A DNA stretch of 64,000 nucleotides from Achatina immaculata (GCA_009760885.1 CM019702.1:50100840-50164839), one strand, 5' to 3'. Shown: positions 33,555 through 46,089, counted from the first letter of the stretch. The notes: generated by a model from the letters alone, not told the origin. A program made the numbers and translations.

Positions 33555-36500
33555 ATGTTAACACTGTCTTCTTCCACCCTGGTCCTTATCTTTGGTGTTA
33601 ACCTTATCTTATTCGTTCCTTGTCCTTGCCTTTGGTGTTAATCTTGTCTTGCTCCATCCTTTTCTTAATATTTAGTGTTATCCTTGTCTTGTTCCATCCT
33701 TGTCCTTGTCTTTAGTGTTAACATTGTCTTGTTCCATCCTTTTCCTTGTCTTTAGTGTTAACCTTGTCTTGTTCCATCCTTTTCCTTGTCTTTAGTGTTA
33801 ACCTTGTCTTGTTCCATCCTTTTCCTTGTCTTTAGTGTTAACCTTGTCTTGTTCCATCCTTTTCCTTGTCTTTAGTGATAACCTTGTCTTCATCTGTCCA
33901 TGTCATTGTCTTTAGTGGTAACCTTGTTTTCTTCCATCATTTTCCTTGCCTTTAGTGGTAACCTTGTCTTGTTCCATCTTTTTCCTTGTCTTTAGTGTTA
34001 ACCTTGTCTTGTTCTATCCTTTTCCTTGTCTTTAGCATTAACCTTGTCTTCTTCCATCATTTTCCTTGTCTTTGCTGGTAATCTTGTCTTGTTCCATCCT
34101 TGTCCTTGCCTTAATGTTATCCTTGTGTTGGTCCATCCTTGTCTGTGCCTTTAGTGTTATCCTTGTCTTTCTCCATCCGTGTCCTTGCCTTTAGTGTTAT
34201 CCTTGTCTTGGTGCATCCTTGTCTGTGCCCTTAGTGTTATCCTTGTCTTGCTCCATTCTTATCCTTGCCTTTAGTGTTATCCTGTGTTGCTCCATCCTTG
34301 TCCTTGCTTTTAGTGTTATCCTTGTCTTGGTCCATCCTTGTCCTTGCCTTTAGTATTATCCTTGTCTTCGTTCATCCTTGTCTGTACCTTTATTGTTATC
34401 TTGTCTGTACCTTTTGTGTTATCCTTGTCTTGCTCCATTCTTGTCTATGCCTTTAGTGTTATCCTTGTCTTGCTCCATCCTTGTCCTTGCCTTTAGTGTT
34501 AACCTTGTCCTGTTGCATCCTTGTCCTTGGCTTTGGTGTTATCCTTGTCTTCTTCCATCCTTGTCCTTCCCTTTAGTGTTATCCTTGTCTTGTTCCATCC
34601 TTGTTCTTGGCTTTAATGTTATCCTTGTCTTCTCCCATCCGTGTCCTTGGCTTTAGTGTTATCCTTGTCTTGTTCCATCCTTATCCTTGCCTTTAGTGTT
34701 AACCTTGTCTTCTTCCATCCTTTTCCTTGCCTTTAGTGGTAACCTTGTCTTCTTCCATCCTTTTCCTTGCCTTTAATGTTAACCTTGTCTTCTTCCATCC
34801 TTTTCCTTGCCTTTAGTGGTAACCTTGTCTTCTTCCATCCTTTTCCTTGCCTTTAGTGTTAACCTTGTCTTCTTCCATCCTTTTCCTTGCCTTTAGTGTT
34901 ATCCTTGTCTTCTTCCATCCTTTTCCTTGCCTTTAGTGTTATCCTTGTCTTCTTCCATCCTTTTCCTTGCCTTTAGTGTTAACCTTGTCTTCTTCCATCC
35001 TTTTCCTTGCCTTTAGTGGTAACCTTGTCTTCTTCCATCCTTTTCCTTGCCTTTAATGTTAACCTTGTCTTCTTCCATCCTTTTCCTTGCCTTTAGTGGT
35101 AACCTTGTCTTCTTCCATCCTTTTCCTTGCCTTTAATGTTAACCTTGTCTTCTTCCATCCTTTTCCTTGCCTTTATTGGTAACCTTGTATTGTTCCATAC
35201 TTTTCCTTGCCTTTAGTGTAAACCTTGTATTGTCCCATCCTTTTCCTTGCCTTTAGTGTTAAACTTGTCTTCTTCCATCCTTTTCCTTGCCTTTATTGGT
35301 AACCTTGTATTGTCCCATCATTTTCCTTGCCTTTAGTATTAACCCTGTCTTCTTCCATCCTTTTCCTTGTCTTTATTGGTAACCTTGTCTTGTTCCATCG
35401 TTGTCTTTGCCTTTAGTGTTAACCTTGTCTTGTTCCATCATTTTCCTTGTCTTTATTGTTAACCTTGTCTTGTTCCATCTTTTTCCTTGTCTTTAGTGGT
35501 AACCTTGTCTTCTTCCATCCTTTTCCTTGTCTTTAGTGTTAACCTTGTCTTGTTCTATTCTTTTCCTTGTCTTTAGTTGTAACCTTGTCTTGTTCCATCT
35601 TTTTCCTTGTCTTTAGTGTTAACCTTGTCTTGTTCTATCATTTTCCTTGTCTTTAGTGGTAATCTTTTCTTGTTCTATCCTTTTCCTTGTCTTTAGTGGT
35701 AACCTTGTTTTGTTCCATCGTTGTCCTTGACTTTAGTGGTAACTTTATCTTCTTCGATCTTTTTCCTTGCCTTTAGTGGCAACCATGTCTTCTTCCAACC
35801 TTGTCCTTGCGTTTAGTGTTATCTTTGTCTTGCTCCATCCTTGTCCTTGCCTAATGTTATCCTTGTCTTGGTCCAACCTTGTCCTTGCCTTTAGTATTAT
35901 CCTTGTCTTCGTCTATCCTTGTCTGTACCTTTATTGTTTTCCTTGTCTTGCTCCATTCTTGTCCATGCCTTTAGTGGTAACCTTGTCTTCTTTCATCCTT
36001 GTCTTTGTCTTTAGTGTTAACCTTGTCTTCTTTCATCCTTGTCTTTGTCTTTAGTGTTAACCTTGTCTTCTTTCATCCTTGTCTTTGTCTTTAGTGTTAA
36101 CCTTGTCTTCTTCCATCCTTGTCCTTGTCTTTAGTGTTAACCTTGTCTTCTTTCATCCTTGTCCTTGTCTTTAGTGTTAACTTTGTCTTCTTCCATCCTT
36201 GTTCTTGGCTTTAGTGTTAACCTTGTCTTCTTCCATCCTTTTCCTTGTCTTTAGTGGTAACCTTGTCTTCTTCCATCCTTTTCCTTGCCTTTAGTGTTAA
36301 CCTTGTCTTCTTCCATCCTTTTCCTTGCCTTAGTGGTAACCTTGTCTTCTTCTTCCATCCTTTTCCTTGCCTTTAATGTTAACCTTGTCTTCTTCCATCC
36401 TTTTCCTTGCCTTTATTGGTAACCTGTCTTGTTCCATCCTTTTCCTTGGCTTTAGTGTTAACCTTGTATTGTCCCATCCTTTTCCTTGCCTTTAGTGTTA

Positions 36501-37485
36501 AACTTGTCTTCTTCCATCCTTTTCCTTGCCTTTATTGGTAACCTTGTATTGTCCCATCATTTTCCTTGCCTTTAGTATTAACCCTGTCTTCTTCCATCCT
36601 TTTCCTTGTCTTTATTGGTAACCTTGTCTTGTTCCATCGTTGTCTTTGCCTTTAGTGTTAACCTTGTCTTGTTCCATCATTTTCCTTGTCTTTATTGTTA
36701 ACCTTGTCTTGTTCCATTCTTAACCTTGTCTTCTTCCATCCTTTTCCTTGTCTTTAGTGTTAACCTTGTCTTGTTCTATTCTTTTCCTTGTCTTTAGTTG
36801 TAACCTTGTCTTGTTCCATCTTTTTCGTTGTCTTTAGTGTTAACCTTGTCTTGTTCTATCATTTTCCTTGTCTTTAGTGGTAATCTTTTCTTGTTCTATC
36901 CTTTTCCTTGTCTTTAGTGGTAACCTTGTTTTGTTCCATCGTTGTCCTTGACTTTAGTGGTAACTTTATCTTCTTCGATCTTTTTCCTTGCCTTTAGTGG
37001 CAACCATGTCTTCTTCCAACCTTGTCCTTGCGTTTAGTGTTATCTTTGTCTTGCTCCATCCTTGTCCTTGCCTAATGTTATCCTTGTCTTGGTCCAACCT
37101 TGTCCTTGCCTTTAGTATTATCCTTGTCTTCGTCTATCCTTGTCTGTACCTTTATTGTTTTCCTTGTCTTGCTCCATTCTTGTCCATGCCTTTAGTGGTA
37201 ACCTTGTCTTCTTTCATCCTTGTCCTTGTCTTTAGTGTTATCCTTGTCTTGTCTTTAGTGTTAACCTTGTCTTCTTTCATCATTGTCCTTGTCTTTAGTG
37301 TTATCCTTGTCTTGTCTTTAGTGTTAACCTTGTCTTCTTCCATCCTTGTCTTTGTCTTTAGTGTTAACCTTGTCTTGTTCCATCCTTGTCCTTGTCTTTA
37401 GTGTTAACTTTGTCTTCTTCGATCCTTGTCCTTGTCTTTAGCATTAACCTTTTCTTCTTCCGTCCTTGTCTTTTTCTTTAGTTTT
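33555..37485. repeat. 40-bp satellite array, about 98 units (3.9 kb)
   Basis: Unit of 40 bp: TTGCCTTTAGTGTTAACCTT, GTCTTCTTCCATCCTTTTCC, strongly pyrimidine-rich on plus. Variants GTTAACC/GTTATCC/GGTAACC and TTGTTCC/TCTTCC form blocks. A block near 35230-36000 recurs near 36451-37221 at an offset of 1221 bp. It lies within the RCE1 intron. Frames such as 36988-37401 are artefacts. Confidence 0.95.
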
Positions 37486-37669
37486 TCAGCAAATAGAATT
37501 ATTCATGTGTAAGACAAGAGCACTAGATGAAATAGATATCTGGATATTATGGATTTGGAATAACATGGATGACTACAAAATAAAATTGTTTAAAAGGTGC
37601 AGAACATTACAGACTAGTAAGAACTCCAAGGATGAACATTATTGAACCAGGTCACCGGAAACCAGCAAA

Positions 37670-37805
37670 GAACAAGAAAGATTTAGCCAGGAGTAATAGG
37701 AAAATAATCAGATGAAACTACGAGTGAGAAAAATCAAATATATACTTAGGCCTAATCAGGAATAATAGGAATATAATCAGATATAATCAGAAATAATAGA
37801 AATAT
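37670..37805. repeat. AT-rich ~32-bp minisatellite, left part
   Basis: Degenerate units near AATATAATCAGATCTAACCA plus GGAGTAATAGG. The same array continues at 40625-40880 and 41180-41360, so the LINE and mariner between them appear to have been inserted into it. Confidence 0.7.
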
Positions 37806-39106
37806 TATCAGATACTGAAAACTGTGATGGACCACCAATACTTGAAATTATAGATGCCATCAAACACATGAAGAAAGGAAAAGCGACTGGGCCTAATAAT
37901 ATAACGATAAAAGAAATAGCGGCGCTAGAGGAGATAGGAATAAAAATAATAACCAAGTTACTGAATGACATTTACAACAGTGGTTTATGCCCAGTCACCT
38001 GCTTAAATCTTCATTTATAGCACTACCAAAGAAACCAGGTGGAAAGGAATGTGATGACCACTGGACTGTCAGCCTCTCATGTCACATAACAAAGCTACAT
38101 CTGAGAATTATTATGAGAAGAACAAGGAAAAAGATAAAAATGGAAATAGCAGATGAACAGTTCAGATTTGTTGAAGGAAAGGGAACACACAATGCCATTT
38201 ATGCTTTACGAACACTAACAGAAAGAGCTTTAGAAGCACAGAAAGATCTCCGCTTATGCTTCATTGATTACACCAAGGCATTTGGCAAAGTGAAATGTGA
38301 TGAGATTATTAAAATGCTTGAAGACATCAATATAAACAGCAAATACTCGAGGATTGTAGAACATTTATACTGGCAGCAGGAAGCAGTGATTTGATTTTAA
38401 AATAAAACTGGAAAATATCAACCTATAAACAAAGATTGTGACAGGGGTGTGTACTATCTCCAGACCTGTTTTCTCTGTTCAGCGAAAATATTCTAAGAAT
38501 GATCAATACAGATTCAGGTATAAAAGTTGGAATATACAATATTAACAACCTTTGCTATGCTGACAACACAGTACTGATAGCTGAGAACCAACAAGACCTG
38601 CAGAATCTCTTGGATAAAGTCACCAAATAAAGTGAACAGAAAGGCCTTACTTTGAACATCAAAAAGACAGAGACTATGGTTATATCTAAGAAACAGAATT
38701 CACCAAAATGCAGTATAAAATCAAACGGAACTATTCTAAAGCAGGTGCAGAAATTCAAATACCTTGGAGTAGTAATAACTTTGAGTGGGAAATGCTAAAC
38801 AGAAGTTAAGAACAGAATAGGCCAAGCAAAGACTGCATTTCAGAGAATGAGAAACATATTGTGCAACACATCCTTATCAATGAATATTAGAAAACGAGCC
38901 CTAAAATGCTATATTGAGCATATTATATGGAAGTGAATCATGGACAATAGGCAGGTCTGCACAAAAATCATCGGAAGCAGCATAAATGTGGTTTATTAGA
39001 AGACTGTTGTGAATTCCCTTTTCTGCAAAAATAACTAATGAAGAATGTCTAAGAAGTGGAGAGACAAAAAAATCTTGTAAAAATAATAAGAGAGAGACAG
39101 TGTATG
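37806..39106 (+). mobile_element. LINE family B, plus-strand copy, 5' part
   Basis: Plus strand: KKGKATGPNNITIKEIAALE, a frameshift, IALPKKPGGKECDDHWTVSL, HNAIYALRTLTERALEAQKD, LCFIDYTKAFGKVKCDEIIK (motif A), a catalytic region decayed to YADNTVLIAENQ, and thumb segments in broken frames. The element continues after the mariner insertion. Confidence 0.85.
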
Positions 39107-40394
39107 AGGGGTGTTCAGAAAGTAATGCACAACATCGTTTTTTTTAGCTAATAATGAAGATAGAAGCATGAAGTTTTGCACACTTTAAATATGGCATGTG
39201 CCAGTTGTGTGAACCAAATTGTACCGCAGGCAGCCAAAGAATATGGCTGCCCTAACTGTTTAAATGGAGCATGTTAGTAACTTGTGGTATAAGCAGAGAA
39301 TTGTGATGGAATTTCTCGTTGAAGAGAAGGAAACTGTTGTGAACATTCATCAAGTGTTTATGTGATGTGTATGGAAGTTTTGTAGTGGACAGGAGTGCAG
39401 TCAGTTGCTGGGTTCAGAGAATCAAAGAATTAATAAGTGGCGGTAAGGAGTTACATGATCGGCCGCGCTGTGGACAGAAATTTTGAAATGTGCTGAGGCC
39501 ATTATTCTTACTGATAAGCCTTAAAGCTGTCAGACAGCAATGGTAGTGCAAATGCAGTTATAAAAGCTCTCGGATTTTCTAAGGTTTTGCGCAAGATGGG
39601 TTCCTCGAAGTCTCACAAATGACCATCGATTGCAAAGGAAAGCAATTTCTTCTGAATTGTTGGATCCCTTCAATGCTGAGGGAGAGAACTTTTTGGCTAA
39701 GATCGTAACAGGTGACGAAACCTGGGCACATCATTTTGAACCTGAGACTAAAAGACAGTTAATTGAGTTGCATCATCCGCAATCACCATGAAGAAAGAAA
39801 TTCAAGTCAACTCCTTCATCTGGAAAGGTCATGATCACTGTCTTTTGGGACATTGAAGGTGTGATTCTTGTGGATATTATGCCAAGAGGAGAGACAATCA
39901 ATTCGCAAGCTTACATTGAGACATTGAAAAAACTCAACGTTTTCACAGAGTTCAGCCATGCAAGAATCCAACAGACTTGCTTCTCCTTCATGACAATGCA
40001 CACCCCCACACAAGTCTGGCAACACGGGAAGCAATCACCAAAATGGGTTGGACTGTACTACCCCATCCACCCTATAGTCTTGATCTGGCACCCTCTGATT
40101 TCCATCTATTTGGTCCACTTAAAGATGCACTCTGAGAGGTAAGATTTGAAGATGACGAAGGAGTGATTCATGCAGTGAAGAAATGGCTACATAATCAACA
40201 GAAAATTTGGTATGGGCTAGGAATACATGCACTTGTTTCGCGCTGGCGTAAACCCTTACAAGTTGATGATAATTATGTTGAATAATACCAATGTTTACAT
40301 GACATATCCATGTATATTGTGTATAAATTTCATGCTTTTTGAATAAACAGCTCCTGAGAAAAACGATGTGGTGCATTACTTTCTGAACGCCCCT
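39107..40394 (+). mobile_element. mariner-type transposon, defective, with both inverted terminal repeats
   Basis: About 1.29 kb, the usual mariner size. Terminal inverted repeats share GTTCAGAAAGTAATGCA (39112-39128 and its complement at 40370-40388), with further matching ACATCGTTTTT inside. Plus-strand transposase remnants: EFLVEEKETVVNIH, VTGDETWAHHFEPETKRQL (catalytic Asp in DETW), MITVFWDIEGVILVDIMPRG, LHDNAHPHTSLATREAI (second Asp) and YSLDLAPSDFHLFGPLKDAL (third Asp; usual SPDLAPSD). Several stops and frameshifts make it non-autonomous. Confidence 0.9.
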
Positions 40395-40620
40395 TGAGAA
40401 GACGGGGCATTGAAAATACTGTAACAACAGGAAAAATAGAGGGAAGAAGTGCCAGGGGAAGACCAAGAGAAACGATACTGGAAAGTCTGACAAGATGGTG
40501 TGAGAGGAGATCACTAACTGAGCTGATGGCCTGCGTGAAGGATTGTGTACTTTGGAGAAGCATAATAACCAACACCAGTAGGCACGGCACTGATGATGAT
40601 GATGATGATGATTTGATCCA
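40395..40620 (+). mobile_element. LINE family B, plus-strand copy, 3' end after the mariner
   Basis: Resumes the LINE: RRGIENTVTTGKIEGRSARG, RPRETILESLTRWCE, LTELMACVKDCVLWRSIITN, then a GAT-repeat tail at about 40591-40612. It corresponds to the minus-strand copy at 23190-23420. Confidence 0.85.
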
Positions 40621-40624
40621 TCCA

Positions 40625-40880
40625 AGTGTAAAAGGAATATAATCAGATCTAACCAGGAGTAAGGAAAATGAAGAAATATAATCAGATCTAACCAGGAGTA
40701 ATAGGAATATAATCATATCTAACCAAAAGTAAGAAAAATTAAGGATATAATTTGATCAAACCAGAAATAATAGGAATATAATGAGATCTAACCAGTAATA
40801 AGAACATCTAGAAATATAATCAGATCTAATCTGTAGTAAGAAATCTAGAAATATAATCAGAGTTATTCTGTAGTAATTTG
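40625..40880. repeat. AT-rich ~32-bp minisatellite, middle part
   Basis: Continuation of the array at 37670-37805 after the LINE insertion, with further degenerate units at about 41180-41360. Confidence 0.7.
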
Positions 40881-40914
40881 ACCAATACAGATCCATCAAG
40901 CAACACCTCAGTGA

Positions 40915-41172
40915 ACAAATGCAAAGGAACTTCCTTCAGAGTACCTGTCACGTACGACTCAGTGCATTACATGTAGCCAAGGGCAGTGGTTGCAAATCAC
41001 AACTAAATGCTAGATCAGGGGCAACACGCAATCAACACAACATTGGAGTCATCTCCCCAAAAACATGGAAGGAAATCCTTTTGTCAAAGGCTGAACACGT
41101 ATGGGCGTGTCCTGGATGTAATGAAGGTTCCCTAGAACCAGCAGTAGAGCTAGGCCCTTTTTTTTTATAGTT
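40915..41172 (+). mobile_element. Possible LINE fragment with zinc-finger-like end
   Basis: A plus frame (40919-41170) reads RNFLQSTCHVRLSALHVAKG, NIGVISPKTWKEILLSKAEH and VWACPGCNEGSLEPAVEL. The W-x-C-P-x-C ending resembles the PHD-like fingers found in some LINE first ORFs. A similar WVCPEC phrase occurs at 50940-50985. It interrupts the AT-rich minisatellite. Assignment is tentative. Confidence 0.35.
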
Positions 41173-41360
41173 TTTTAATACTCTGTAGTAAGAAATCAAG
41201 AAATATAATCAGTTCTAATCTGTAGTAAGAAATCTGTATATATTTAGTTCTAATCTGTAGTAAGAAATCAAGAAATATAATTAGTTCTAATCTGTAATAA
41301 GAAATCTATAAATATAATCAGTTCTAATCTGTAGTAAGAAATCTATAAATATAGTCATAT

Positions 41361-42480
41361 GTAATAGTTTAAGAATTAGAAGATTCAGAGATATGTAAGT
41401 GTAATCCTTGTCTGCCTGTGCACACCCTTCATTCTGTGCTCAGTGGCCAAGAAATCAGAGAAGGTAGAGGTGAGATAACACTGAGTAAATGACTTTAAAA
41501 TATTATTATGTTTTAAAATGATATTTTCTAAAGCTGGCTTTTTACAAATTAAACTATATTTATTGTGTAGTGTAAAGCATGGAAATAAATGTGACTGGCA
41601 GCAATTTAAGGATTTTTGATTTGGTTATAAATACATCACTGAAACGACCAAGATCTAGAAACAAAAGAAGACCATGTAACAAATGCTGAGTTAAGCGGAG
41701 GAAGTGGATATAGATTGTCAGAGTATAAACGAATAGACTAAGAAGATTAAGAGTTGACTGGATATGACAGAAATGTCAGTCCTTGTTTTATGACAAGCAG
41801 TAAGAAAATATCAGAGTATTATTTCTTGCATCATACTAGTTTTAACATACATGTGTCAGTCATAACTTTCACTTCAGTAACAAAAAAAAAAAAAAAAAAG
41901 ACCACAGCTTTGGATGAGATGCTACAGAAGTACATTTAGAAAATGTTGGAAGGACTAGAGGAGCAATAAATTCACCTTCATCATCACCATCTGCCCCATC
42001 TTGGCAGGGAAAGTTGACTGTAATAGGTCCCCTTCTTTTTCTTAGCTCATCAGGCCAAACTGAATTCATTTAATCTCTTTATTGTGTCCATCCATCTATA
42101 TTGTTGTCATCATCTTGTTCTTTTTTTTAAAAATTTCCTTCAACTTTTACTGCAAATATGGTTTTCATTATTATATTCTGCCTCTTGGTATGATTATGTA
42201 ATCAGAGACTGGCATCCTTCTCACTCCAGGCAATCCCATATGTGCTCCATCTTACGTTCCAACACCCACTGAAGTGTTCACCTGCTAATGAAACCAGTCA
42301 CCCATTGGTTATGGGTAACATGCTAAACCACTTCGTTCAGAAAAACATCCCCTTCCCCTCTCCTTCCCCAACTCAATCATATGATTGTTGTCATTCAGCT
42401 TGATGTCATCCACCATACACAGCCTGTTCAAGGTGGTCTTGCAGTCCATTCTAAGGTTACCCTGAATTGATGTCTGCTAG
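41361..42480. other. RCE1 intron, no gene recognised; (A)19 run
   Basis: A 19-base A run lies at 41881-41899. Short frames only. Confidence 0.4.
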
Positions 42481-42489
42481 CATGTCCAC

Positions 42490-43090
42490 TTTCTCATTGC
42501 CTTTGACTCTGGTGTCAAATCACTATAAACAGCTCACAGTCAAACATTCAGGAAATCACAATGGAAATGAACAACTGTAGCCCAACAATGGGTACTTTCC
42601 CAATGTGGAATATCTGGCAGTGAAATAGCTGACACCCTATCCATAGCTGCAGCAAATAAGGTTTTTAAAAAAAAATCATCCAGTAAAGTACCAAGAAGTG
42701 AAAACTATAATCCATAACCAGTGCAGTTCTGAATGAAAGAAACAACTGAAATCCAGCAGTGAACCAGATCCAACACACCAACTACAAAGATATCAGCAAA
42801 CCATCCTCTTTCTCCTAAGGGTAGGCCACTGCAAACTACTGAGCCACTTTCATCAGTTCAAAGTGTCACACACAGATGAGTGTCTGTGCAGCAGTGGGGT
42901 CCAGACAATGGAACATATCCTTCAAGAATGCCCAAACCATGTGAACCTGGAGTGTGAGACATGGCCTGAGGACATGAGCACGTGCAAAAGCTTTGGGGCT
43001 CCAGTCAGTATCTGGAGAGCATTAAGGGGGGTTTTCCCTGTCGACAAGGATCAGGATCTGATGTGACCAGCAACCTCAAACAAGAAGACT
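42490..43090 (+). mobile_element. LINE family E 3' end (RNase H end and zinc-knuckle region)
   Basis: Plus-strand codons in broken frames: CGISGSEIADTLSIAAANK, the C-terminal end of a LINE RNase H domain, then MSHTDECLCSSGVQTMEHIL plus QECPN, the CCHC-like ending typical of I/Jockey-type LINE proteins. The terminal ~180 bp (GGATCAGGATCTGATGTGAC...) recurs at 57525-57695. Confidence 0.7.
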
Positions 43091-43735
43091 CCCACATGAC
43101 CCGGGCAGACTGGATAAATGAGAGCCCTCTAGAAACTGGACCCACTCCCTGCAGAAAAAAATGCCTCTCAGTTCTCTGTAGCATGATCTGAGAGTCCATC
43201 ACAACGACCCCAATTGAGTCGCCCTGTTCCACCAACCAGGAAATTGCTTCTCATGCCGCATACACCTCCATTCTCATGCTTGAAGTGGTGGTTGCATAGG
43301 CTTCTGATTTACTCACAGCTGGTTTGCTGTTATGGTAGACAACATAGGTCCATCCACTTTTTAGGCCTCGTGCCATGGACCCGTCTGTGAAGGTCACAGG
43401 GGCACGTGGTTTGGGGCAATACCGAATCTGTTCCTGCACCTGAGCCCAGTCTTGGCGCTCGTGGCCAAGATGGATCACGACCATCATCAGATTGTGCATA
43501 TTTGAAACTTTAGTCCATTCTGGTTGTAGAGAGAACTGGTCCAGGTCACAGATCACTGACAGTGTCTCTTCTGTCTTTACCATCTGTGATCTCCCTGGCT
43601 TGATATCCTTGCCTTTTGCTTCACCGTTCATGATCTCCCTGGCTTGATATGCTTGCCCTTTGCTTAGTTCAGTTCTGGTAGTAGAAAATGGTTTGCTGTG
43701 GCAACAGTGGTGAGATACATCTTCACTGTGCATAC
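43070..43735 (-). mobile_element. LINE RNase H domain fragment, opposite strand
   Basis: The minus frame 43251-43733 contains RAPVTFTDGSMARGLKSGWT (RNase H first Asp in TDGS), SEAYATTTSSMRMEVYAA (Glu in MEVYAA), continuing in the frame at 43005-43235 with GDSIGVVVMDSQIMLQ (Asp in DS), and a C-terminal VCPGHVGV in another frame. It abuts the plus-strand fragment tail to middle. Confidence 0.7.
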
Positions 43736-43884
43736 TTGTGCCTTACTTTTATGCTGGGCATATCCAGCAAGTATGCATAGCTGTGATTGGAGTATCTTGA
43801 TGAGACTGAAATATTTTAACTGGCTGGTTTTTTTTTTTGTTTGTTTCTCAGTAGTTCTCATTTCAGCTTCAGTTCAGTTAATAC

Positions 43885-44155
43885 ATTTTTTATTTTTCTG
43901 TCCATGGAATTCATCATATTTGTCTGTTCATGGAATTCACTATATTTTCCTGTTCATGGAATTCACCATATTTTTCTGTCCATGGAATTCACCATATTTT
44001 TCTGTCTATGCCATATTTTTCTGTCCATGGAATTCACCATATTTTTTTGTCTATGCCATATTTTTCTTTCCATGGAATTCACCATATTTTTCTGTCTATG
44101 CCATATTTTTCTTTCCATGGAATTCACCACATTTTTCTGTATATCCACATTTCAA
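43885..44155. repeat. Short tandem repeat with EcoRI-like core
   Basis: Units of about 27 and 45 bp around TTTTTCTGTCCATGGAATTC, ACCATA, some with an inserted CTATGCCATATTTTTCT. About eight units. Confidence 0.88.
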
Positions 44156-44560
44156 GGGCCTTAATATTCTTTTATTTTCCCATCTCCTTATCTAATGTCA
44201 GTGCTTCTCCATCATGGACGAGTGTGTGGTATACATAGCATTTAATTACTCCCAGCTTCAGTGCATTGTTTCAAACAAAGAGCTTTTTTTCATTTTATTG
44301 CAAGTGCATTTTATCTATTTTTATTCTTCGGTTATTTTGCATTTAGCATTCCCCACGGGCTGTTATAATGTGTCCCAAATATTGAACACTTTTAGACATC
44401 AACTTGGATATCTCTGCTACCATTTGTCTTAGGCTGTTAAGGTTACCATGCAGCTTGTCATGGATTGGTACAGGTGATGGCCAGAATTGCTATCTTGGTT
44501 CTTCAGCTGAAAGGCAGTCCTGTAACAGGTGCTGGGCTGTCATTGCGTCAGTACCACAGG
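44156..44560. other. RCE1 intron, no gene recognised
   Basis: No coding or repeat structure that I can support. Confidence 0.4.
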
Positions 44561-44564
44561 TGCA

Positions 44565-45485
44565 TTCATCAGTTGTGCCTGTCTTGAGCCTGTTAAACAT
44601 GTGGTATCTCAATCTGTTGTGCCTACTTGAGCTTGTTAAACGTGTGGTATCTCAATCTGTTGTGCCTGTCTTTAGCCTATTAAACATGTGGTATCTCATC
44701 TGTTGTGCCTGTCTTGAACCTGTTAAACATGTGGTATCTCAATCTGTTGTGCCTGTCTTTAGCCTGTTAAACATGTGGTATCTCAATCTGTTGTGCCTGT
44801 CTTGAACCTGTTAAACATGTGGTTTCTCAATCTGTTGTGCCTGTCTTGAACCTGTTAAACATGTGGTATCTCAATATGTTGTGCCTGTCTTGAGCTTGTT
44901 AAACATGTGGTATCTCAATCTGTTGTGCCTGTCTTGAGGTTGTTAAACATGTGGTATCTCAATCTGTTGTGCCTGTCTTGAGCTTGTTAAACATGTGGCA
45001 TCTCAATCTGTTGTGCCTGTCTTGAACCTGTTAAACATGTGGCATCTCAATCTGTTGTGCCTGTCTAGAGCTAGTTAAACATGTGGTATCTCAATCTGTT
45101 GTGCCTGTCTTGATCCTGATAAACATGTAATGTCTCAGTATGTTGTGGCCTATCTTGAGTCTGTTAAACAAACATGTGGTATCTCAATCTGTTGTACCTT
45201 TCTTGAGCCTGTTAAAACAAACATGTGATATTTCAATCTGTTGTGCCTGTCTTGAGCTTGTTAAACATATGGTGTCTCAGTCTGTTGTGCCTGTCTTGAG
45301 ATTGTTAAACATGTGGTGTCTCAGTCTGTTGTGGCCTATCTTGAACCTGTTAAACATATGGTGTCTCAGTCTATTGTGGCCTATTTTGAGTCTGTTAAAC
45401 ATATGATGTCTCAGTCTATTGTGGCCTATCTTGAACCTGTTAAACATATGGTGTCTCAGTCTGTTGTGACCTGTTCTGAGTCTGA
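44565..45485. repeat. 44-bp satellite array, about 20 units
   Basis: Unit GCCTGTTAAACATGTGGTAT, CTCAATCTGTTGTGCCTGTC, TTGA. Later units change to GTGTCTCAGTCTGTTGTGGC and a few have small insertions (AAACAAACATG). Sequence between 45500 and 45560 repeats TAGCATCAGAGAGAAA. Confidence 0.92.
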
Positions 45486-45569
45486 AGATCTTGGAAGATG
45501 CTTGATAGCATCAGAGAGAAAGACACATGATAGCATCAGAGAGAAAAATGCTTGATAGCATCAGAGAGC

Positions 45570-46085
45570 TCCTGACTGGTGGGTTCATCACCTAGTTCAA
45601 CCATTACAGGATGTTTAGGTACTAGATCTTTGAGGTCATGATCCCTGGGAAAGAAAGAAGGAATCTACTGAGGAGATGGTGGGTCCAGGAAGCAGGTATC
45701 TTGGTTAAATGAAATCTTTTCAGATTTGTTGTCAAGAAAGCAACATTCAACAAAAAAATAGGTCATATGAGGAGATCAGCGCCAAAGGCATAGAGACTGC
45801 CTGAAATGTTTTCCATTCTTTCTTCTTATTTTAGTAGAGGTATACTGTATTGTTTCTTGTTGTTCTAGGAGAGGTACTACTGTGGTATACTTTTTAGTTT
45901 TTTCTTGTTCAAATAGAGGTTCTACTGAGGTATACTGTATTGTTTCTTTTTGTTCTTGTATAGAGAGTGAGATGTATTCTATTGTTTTTTGCTATTTTAT
46001 ACAGGCTGTCCGAGATCTTTATGTTCTGTGGCATTTGCGTGGTGTAGGGATGTGAAGTGTTAGTGCCTTCACATTTTTAGGCCAC
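45570..46085. other. RCE1 intron, short ~58-bp repeats, no gene
   Basis: About three degenerate units around GAGGTATACTGTATTGTTTC lie at 45835-45990. No exon was recognised. Confidence 0.45.
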
Positions 46086-46089
46086 TACA

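Noticed and set aside
33555..37485. CRISPR-like regular spacing
   Set aside because: The repeats are head-to-tail without unique spacers; this is a eukaryotic satellite.
42990..43735. Twin-primed LINE insertion
   Set aside because: In twin priming the inverted piece lies 5' of the 3' piece; here the order is reversed.
46004..46046. Possible missing RCE1 exon (ACAG then CTGTCCGAGATCTTTATG)
   Set aside because: In the required phase it gives no match to the family's IKRRF segment, and the donor is poor.
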